A stretch of 64,000 nt of DNA from the NCBI RefSeq assembly GCF_014930365.1, contig NZ_JABXWI010000001.1:507958-571957 (forward strand). Direction: 5' to 3'. Origin of the DNA: Streptomyces caniscabiei. GTDB lineage: Bacteria > Actinomycetota > Actinomycetes > Streptomycetales > Streptomycetaceae. The position numbers and the translations under genes are program-made. Below are positions 27,701 to 36,700 of the stretch, piece after piece. Under the pieces are notes generated by a model. The model had not been told where the DNA came from. It saw only the letters and a program-made list of their open reading frames with translations, and ran no database searches. The first letter of the stretch is position 1. Each line of letters opens with the position of its first letter.

Positions 27701-30700
27701 CGATCCGGTCATCGCCCTCGTACGCGGGACGGCGGTGAACAACGACGGCCGCTCGCTCGGCCTCCTCGCGCCGACCCCGCGTGGGCAGCGCGAGGTGATC
27801 GACCGGGCGTACGCGGAGTGCGGTGTCGATCCGGCCGACGTGTCGTACGTGGAGGCGCACGGCACGGGTACGCCGATCGGTGACCCGGTCGAGGCGCGGT
27901 CGCTCGGGCAGGCGTTCCCGCCCCGGGCGGACGGCGTCGCGCGGCGGCTCGGCTCGGTGAAGACGAACGTCGGGCACCTGCTCAACGCGGCGGGGATGCC
28001 CGCGCTGGTGAAGGTCGCCCTCGCCCTCGCGCACCGCACGCTCCCACCGTCGCCGCACGCCGTCCCGCCCGCGCCGTTCCTCGCCGACACCGCGCCGGGC
28101 TTCCGTCTCGTCACCGAACAGGAGGAGTGGACCAGCCCGGACGGCCGCCCCCTGACCGCCGGCGTCAACAGCTTCGGCTTCGGCGGGACCAACGCCCACG
28201 CGATCCTGGAGGAGGCGCCACGGGACGACACGGCGGCTGCCGTCGCCGACGGGCCGCACCTGCTGACCCTCTCCGCCCGGACCGAGGACGCGCTGCGTGC
28301 GGCCGCCGCCGGGCTGGCCGCGCATCTGCGGGCCCACCCCGAACTGGACGAGGGCGACGTGTGCGCCACCGTCAACACCGCCCGCGACGAGGGACCGCAC
28401 CGACTGGCCGTGGTGGCGGAGGGGGACCTCACGGAGCGACTGGAGGCGGCTGGGCAGGCGTGGGGGGACGAGCGCGAGGGCAGCGCGGGTGGCCAGGGCA
28501 GCTCGGGCGGCGCGGGCAGCGCGGGCAGCGCGGGCAGCGCGGGTGGCCGGGGCAGCACGCGTGGCGAGGGTGAGACGGGTGGCGCGGGTGGCGCGGGCAG
28601 CGCGGGTCGGCCAAGCCGTTCGGGTTGGCCGGGTCGGCCGGGGCGCGCCGTGGCCGGGCTCGTCCGGGGGCGAGCGCAGACCGTGTTCGTCATGCCCGGC
28701 CAGGGGGCCCAACGGGTCGCGCTCGCCCGGGAGTTGTGGGGGTCGGCGCCCGCCTTCCGGGACCTTCTGGAGGAGGCCTCCTCCCTCACGGGTCCCGTGC
28801 TGGGGCGGAGCTTGGCCGCCTGGTGTCTGGACGAGGGCGTCGAGCCCGACTCCCTGGCCCGGACGGAGGTGGCGCAGCCACTGCTGGTCGCGTTCGGCGT
28901 GGCGTTGGCCGGCCAGTTGGCCGCGTGGGGTGTGGAGCCGGACGCGGTCGTGGGGCACAGCGTCGGCGAGCTCACCGCCGCGTGCGTCGCGGGCGCCCTG
29001 CCCCTGGCCGAGGCGGTCGGCTTCGCCGCCGAACGCGGACGCCTGATGGGCGGACTCACCACACCGGGCGCGATGGCGGCCGTACGGGGAGACGAGGAGA
29101 CCGTCGCCGCCCTGATCGCCGGCTCCGACGGCACCCTCACCGTGGCCGCCGTCAACTCACCCACGCAGGTCGTGCTTTCGGGTGAGGCCGAGGCCGTCGA
29201 GCGAGCGGTCGCGGCACTCACCGCCCGTGGCGTGGCCGCCCGGCGCCTCCGCGTCTCCCACGCCTTCCACTCCCCCTTGCTGAACCCCGTACTCGACCCC
29301 CTCCACAACGCGGCGAAAGCCCTGACCGTGCACCCGGCCACCGTGCCGATGCTGAGCACGGTCACCGGCCACTGGGCCCCCGACCTGACCCCCGGCTCCG
29401 GCTACTGGCGCGACCACGCCGTCCGCCCCGTCCGCTTCGGCCCGGCCGTCGCACGGCTGCTCGACGAGGGCTACGACACGTTCGTCGAACTGGGCCCCGG
29501 CGCCACCCTCGCCGCCCCGATCCACGCGGTCGCCGCCGCCCACCACGCCGTACCCTCCGCCGAGTTGACCGTCCTGTCCGCGTCGCCGGCCGGCGAAGGT
29601 CCGGCGCAGGGAGCGGGCGCCCTGCTCGAAACCGTCGGACGGCTCTGGACCCGTGGCACCCCGCTGTCCCCGGCATCCCCGGCCCGCACCACGACACGGC
29701 ACCGGGTCCCCGTCCCCACGTATCCCTTCCAGCGCGACCACCACTGGCCGCACCGCCTCGACACCACGCCGGCACCGGCACCGGCACCAACATCAGGACT
29801 GGCATCAGCACCGGCACCGGCACCGGCACCGGCACCGAGATCCGCAGCCACACCCGCACCGGCACCCGCACCCGCTGAGCCGCCGACCCCCCAGCCCCTC
29901 CTCTGGCGCGACGCCCCGCTCACCGCCGCCCCCGGCCCCCGTGCCGTACGCCTCACCGGCGCCGACACCCCGCTGCGCCGCTCCCTCGCCGAGCGGCTCA
30001 CGGAGCGCGGGGTGACCGTGGAGAACCCGACGCGGACGATCGCCCCGGAGACCGTGCTGTGGTTCGCCGGCGGCACCGGCGGCACCGACGGCAGTACGGG
30101 CCCGGAGTCGTTGGAGTCGGAGACCCGCACGGCCGTCTCCGCCCTGCGCGAGGTGCTGGCCGCGCTCGACGCACCCCTGACCCGGCCCACCCGCCTGCTG
30201 CTCGTCACGGAGGACGCGTACGTCACGGAGTCCGGCACGGGGTCCGGCACCCCCTCCCCCCACGCCCGCCCCGAGCAAGCCCTCCTGCACGGCTTCGCCC
30301 TGGCCCTGGCCCAGGAACATCCCGGCCTCATCTCCCTGAGCGTCGACATGTCGGCCGGAGACGGAAGCGACGCCCAACTCGAAGCCCTGCAAAGCGAGTT
30401 GTGGGCAGACACAGCCGCCGACGCGAACACGATCGGCACCGTCGCCTGGAGAACCGGCCGCCGCCTCGCCCGTACGACTGCCACGACCACCGGCACCCCC
30501 ACCCCTCCTCCCGCCCTCACCCCTCTCCCCCCGAACGGCACCTACCTGATCACCGGTGGCGCGGGCGGCCTCGGCTCCGCCCTCGCCCGTGACCTCGCGG
30601 AACGCGGCACGCCCACCCTCGTCCTCACGGGCCGCACCCCCACCCCGCCCCGCGCCCTGCTCACCGAACTCCGCGCGCTGGGCGCCCTCGCCCGCTACCA

Positions 30701-33700
30701 GGCGACCGACGTCACCGACGCGGACGCCGTCGACGAACTCGTGGCAGGACTGCCGCCCCTGGACGCCGTGTTCCACGCGGCGGGCACGGCCCGCCCCGGC
30801 AGCCTGCGGGGCAAGCCGGACGACGAGATCGAGGCCGTGCTCGGCGCGAAGGTGCGCGGAACACGGCTGCTCGCCGAGGCGCTGCGACGGCACGGCCAGG
30901 AGGACGCGGTCCGCGTCGCGTTCTCGTCCGTCTCCGCAGTACTGCCCGGCCTGGCCGGCGCCCTCGGTGACTACGCCGCCGCCAACGCCTTCCTGGACGC
31001 CTTCGCCACCGCCGAACGCGCCGCCGGCCGCCCCTGGCAGAGCATCGCCTTCGGCCCCGTCACCGACACGGGCCTGGCCGGCGGAACCGCCCCACCCCCG
31101 CTCACGGCCATGACCGCCCGGGACGCCCTGACAGGCCTGCACAAGGCACTCGCCCTGGACACCCCTCACATCCTGCTGACAGCCAAGCCGACACCACCCC
31201 CGACAGCGACCCCAGAACCAATAACGGCCCCAGACCCGACGACGGCCACAGACCCGACGACGGCCACAGATCCGACGTCGGCCACGGACCCCACGACCGC
31301 CACAGGCCCCACGACGGCCGCAGGCCCCATAGGGGCGCGGGGAACTGCGCGACCAGCCACGACCAACCCGCAGCCGCAAACAACCGGATCCCCCCACATC
31401 ACCACCGTCATACGCCGCCTCCTCGGAGAGGCCCTGCACCGCCCCCCGCAGGAGATCCGCGACGACGAACCGTTCCTCACCCTCGGCCTGGACTCCCTCA
31501 GCGCCGTCGACCTCGCCCGCCGCCTGGAACGCGAACTCGACCGCCCCCTCCCCGCCACCCTCCTCTTCGAACACCGCACGATCGCCGAACTGGCCACCCA
31601 CCTGGCCACACCCGCACAGCCGACCCCCCACCCCGCCCCCACACCCGCCACCAAGACCCCCGTCACCCCCCTGACGCCCCTCACCCCCCTCCAACTCGCC
31701 TTCCACACCACCGAAACCCTCCACGAGGGCCTCACCGCCTACGGCTACGTACGGCAGAGCATCAGCGGCCCCCTCGACACCACCCTCCTCGGCCGGGCCT
31801 TCGCCCACCTCTCCGCCCGCCACCCCATGCTGCGTATGCGGATCACGGACGACGGAAGCGCCCGCCCGAGCCAGTACGCCGCCCCGGCGGGCCCCCTCCA
31901 CACGGCTCCGCGCTGGTACGAGATCCAGGACCATCTCCCCCCGCACGACCTGCACCAGCTCGAACACGACCTCTGCAACCGCCCGTTCGACCTGAGGACG
32001 GAAGACCCGGTACGAGCCGTCGTCGTCCACGACCACGACCACGACCACGACCACGAGGAAACCCGCCTCACCCACCTGCTCCTCGTCGTCCACCACGCCG
32101 CAGCCGACGGCTACAGCCTCAAACTCATGGCCGAGGAACTCTGGTCGCTCTACACGGCGTTGGCCGACGGCCCGGACGTAGAAGCCGCCCAACTCCGCAC
32201 ACCCACAACCCAGTTCACCGACTACGCCGCCGCCCTCACCGCCGAACGCCAGTCCCCGGCGTACGCGCGGGACCTCGACCACTGGCGCACCCACCTGGCC
32301 GCCCACCCGCTGTCCCACCCCTCCCTCCCCTCCCTCCCGTACGACGGCGACCCCGAGGCACCCCCCGCCCCGCCCCTCACCCACCACCGCACGGAGCTCG
32401 ACGAGGAACTGACCGCCGCGCTCCGCGAGACGGCCGCACGGCACGGGGTCTCGCTGTTCCACCTGATGCTGGCGGTGTACGGCCGTTGTCTGGCCCGGTG
32501 GAGCGGGCGGCGAGCCGTCGCGGTCAATGTGGCCCGCGCGCGACGGGAGGTGCCGCTCGTCGGCATCGACCGTCTGGTGGGGCCGCTGGCCGACACCCTG
32601 CCGGTGTTCGTGGACGTCGACCCCGCCGAGCCGGTCACCGCGCTCGCCGACCGGCTGCGCCGGACATGGCGGGAGGCCGAGGCCCACGCGACCCTGGGCA
32701 GCACGGACTTCGCCCGACTGCTGTCCGAGGTGCGCCCCACCACGGGCCCCGCACCGCGCACGGTCGCCGAGGCGGGCTTCAGCTTCGCCCGCTTCCCGGT
32801 GGTCCACGGCCCGGACTGGCCCGTCACCGTCACACCCACGGCCGCGGCCACCGCCTCCGCCGCGACCCGCCTCGGCCTCCTCTGCTGGGAAGCCGACGCC
32901 GCCCTGCGCCTGTCGTGGAACCACCCGGCCCGCCTGTTCCGCCCCGAGACCGTACGACGCCTCGCCGACGAGTACGTCACGGAACTACGGGCGGCCGCCG
33001 CCACCGCGACACCTTCCGCCGCCGCCCCGGCCCCCACCACGGCCGACACGGGCCGCGGCGGGATCGTGGACCGTCTCCGCGCCCAGTTCCGCGCCACCCC
33101 CGGTTCCCTCGCCGTCACCGCCGACGACGGGACCACCCTCACCTACGCGACCCTCGACGCCGCCTCCGCCGCCCTCGCCACCCGGCTGCGCGCGCACGGC
33201 GTACGCCCCGGCGACCTGGTCGGGCTCCTCACCGAACCGGGCGGGACGGCCACGGTCACCGGAGTCGTCGGCATCCTGCGGGCCGGCGCCGGCTGGGTGC
33301 CGCTGGACTCCACCCACCCCACCGCCCGACACCGGGATCAGCTGTCCCGTACGGGAGTTCGCGTACTGGTCTGCGCCCCGACGACCCGTGCCACGGCCAC
33401 CGCCCTGGCCGACATCACCCTCGTCCCGGTCCCTGACCCCGACCCCGACACCCCTCGGACCCCCGATCCCACCCCTCATCCCGATGCACCCGATCCCGAT
33501 CCCGGTGCCATCGCCTACGTCATCTTCACGTCCGGCTCGACGGGCCGCCCCAAAGCCGTCCCCATCACCCACCGTTCGATGGCGAACTACCTCGACTGGT
33601 CACTGACCACGTTCGGCTACGGCCCCGGCGACCGGCTCGCGCAGACCGCGTCGGCCTGTTTCGACGCCTCCGTACGGCAGTTGCTGGCGCCCCTGCTGGT

Positions 33701-36700
33701 CGGCGCCACCGTGCACACCCTCTCCCGCGACCTGCTGCGCGACCCCGAGGCGCTGCTCGACCGGGTCGTGGCGGACCGGATCACGGTCTGGAGCTCCGTC
33801 CCCACCCTGTGGGAACGCCTGCTCACGGCCGCCGAGGAACACGCCCGCCGCGACGGCGGCACCGCCCCCGACCTCTCCGCCCTGCGCTGGGTCCACGTGG
33901 GCGGCGAGGCCCTGCCCGCCGCCCATGTCCGCCGCTGGTTCGACCTCACGGGCACCGGCGGCCGGATCGCCAACCTCTACGGCCCCACCGAGACCACCAT
34001 CAACGCCACCTGCCACATCATCGACACCCGCCCGGCGGACGACGTCCGCCACCTCCCCATCGGCCGCCCCCTCACCGGTACGGAACTGAGCGTCGTCGGC
34101 GAGGACGGCCACGAGTGCGCCACCGGCGAACCCGGCGAACTCCTCATCTCCGGGACCGGCCTGACCCCCGGCTACCTGGGCGAACCCCACCTCACCGCCG
34201 CCGCCTTCACCGAACGGGACGGCCGCCGCTGGTACCGCAGCGGCGACCGCGTCCGCCGTACGGCCGACGGGGTACTGGAGTTCCTGGGCCGGCTCGACGA
34301 CCAGGTCAAGGTACGCGGTCACCGCGTCGAGCTCGGCGAGATCGAGGCCGCCCTGCTCACCCACCCGGGCGTGTCCCGCGCGGCCGTACTCCTGCGCGAC
34401 GGACGCCTGGAGGCATACGTGGAGCCCAGAACCAGCACCCCGCACACCCCCGACACCGGCGCCCCTCACACCCCCGACACCAGCACCCCCCACTCCGCCC
34501 ACACCGGCGCCCCGCACGCCGCCGTGGACCCCGGGGCCCTCGACCCCAGAGAGGTGCGGGGCTTCCTCTCCCGGACCCTCCCCCCGTACATGCTCCCGGC
34601 CCGCGTCCACTCCCTCCCGGCCCTCCCGCTGACCGGCACGGGCAAGATCGACCGCAACCGTCTCGCTCCCCGTGGCGCGACCGCGCTCCCCGACCCCCGG
34701 CGCACACCGCCCACGACCCCCACCGAGCAGTTGCTGGCGCGCACCTGGTCGGCGCTGCTGGACCTGCCGGCGTCCGAGATCAGCCGCGAGGACGACTTCT
34801 TCACCCTCGGCGGCGACTCCATCACCGTGCTGGAACTGTTCGCGCGCCTGCGCCACGAACGCCCCGCCCTGCCACGCCCGACCGCCCTCTACACCCACCG
34901 CACCCTGACGGCCCTGGCCACAGCCGTCGACACCGCCGCGACCGACATCCAGGCTCCGGCCGAGGCACACCACACGGTTCCCCACACGGTTGCCCAAACC
35001 GATCCCCACACCGTTCCCCACCCCACCCTCGCCCCCACTCCCTACCCCCTCACCCCCTCCCAACAGGGCTTCCTCCTCGCCGACACACTCGCCTCCGGTG
35101 CCGGCCCCAACCCTGCCTGGCTGGCCCGCTTCCGTATCCACGGCGGCCTGGACGCGGACCTGTTCCAACGGGCCGTCGACGTCCTCATGGCCCGGCACCC
35201 CATGCTCCGCACGGTCTTCCCGTCCGGCGCGCGCCCAGCCGTGCAGCAGGAACTCCCCGTCTCGCTACGGCTTCCCGTCCAAACGGAGACCCTCGCCCAC
35301 CCCGACCTGCTGGAGGAACGGACGGCCGAGGAGGCGAACCGCCGCTTCGAGCCCTGGGCCTGGCCCCTGGTGCGCCTGCGCCTCTTCACGCTCGCCCCGG
35401 ACGAACACGTCCTCCTCGTCCACGCCCACCACCTCATCGGCGACGGCTACAGCGCGGCCCTCCTCACCCGCGAACTCCTCACCGTGTACGGCCGTTTCGA
35501 GCGCGGGCTTCCCCACGGCCTGGAACCCCTGACAGCCACCTTCCGCGACCACGTCCTGCGCCGGACCACCCCCGCCCGGACCCCGGACCCGGGCTCACCG
35601 ACGGACGACGACCACCGCGCCCGCCACCACGCCCCGTACACCCCACCCGCCCTCCACGCCCACCCCGGCGACGACACGGCCGCCTTCCACACCACCACCC
35701 TCACCCTGGGCGCCGACCGCGTCGAGGCCCTGCGCCACCTCGCCCGGACAGCGGGCACCACGCTCCACGCGCCCGTCCTCACCGCGTACTACCGCGCCCT
35801 CGCCACCCTCACCGGCCGCCGCGACCTGGTCCTCGGTCTGGCCGTGACCGGCAGGGACGAGACCGTCGACGACGCCCACCGCGTCTTCGGCCCGTTCGCC
35901 GAGGCGGTGGCGCTGCGCCCGGTGCCACCGTCCGACGGCGACCGCCCCGCCCCGGGCTTCGAGGAGGATCTCCGCCGCATCGCCGCCGAGACGATCGCGG
36001 CCCGCGCCGCCGGCCCGCTGGACCTCCGTACGGCCCAAGGCCTGCCCCGTACCGCGCAGTTCTTCTTCACGTTCCTCGACTTCGGCTCTCTCGGCACACC
36101 GCCCGAGACCACGCTGTCGCTCCGGGCCGACGGCAGCGACACCGAACTCGCCCCGCCGCCGGTGGGCACCGACGTCTTCCTGGCCGTACGCCCCTCCCCG
36201 GACGGCGAGGGCCTGAGCATCACCGCGCGCGCGTCGTCCAAGGCCGTGACAGCCGACCAACTCGCCTATTTCACAAGGCAGTTGCAAGAAGAACTGCCGG
36301 GGCCCAGCGGCGGCGACGGCTGGGGCCCGGACGGCGGAGAAGGCGGAGAACGCGGAGATGGCAGAGACAGCGGAGACGGCGGCGACTCCGACGAACCCCT
36401 CCGCCGCGACCACGTCCTCGACGCGGCCCTCATCGGCTACCTCCCGGCCCCCCACCACCTGGCCGCCTTCGCCGGGCTCCCCGCCCACGCGGTCCCGAGC
36501 CGTGCCCAGCTCCGCGCGCTCCTCTTCCCGGACGGCCGCCCCCGAGTCCTGGAGAGCATCACCACCCCCCTCGGCAGATCCGGCTTCGTCTCCCTCCCCC
36601 TCTTCGCGGACGAACTGACCGGCCCCCTCCCCACCGACCTCCCCCCAGCCCCGTCCACCCCATCCACTCCGCCCACGCCGAGCACACTGGCCGCCCTGAC

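Noticed and set aside
29590..30530. A dehydratase domain between AT and KR
   Set aside because: No HxxxGxxxxP or DxxxQ motif; the region looks like the structural half of the ketoreductase plus a Pro/Ala linker.
35030..36290. Epimerisation domain instead of a second condensation domain
   Set aside because: The start (LTPSQQGFLLA) and HHLIGDGYS with the following helix fit condensation, and typical epimerase motifs are absent.
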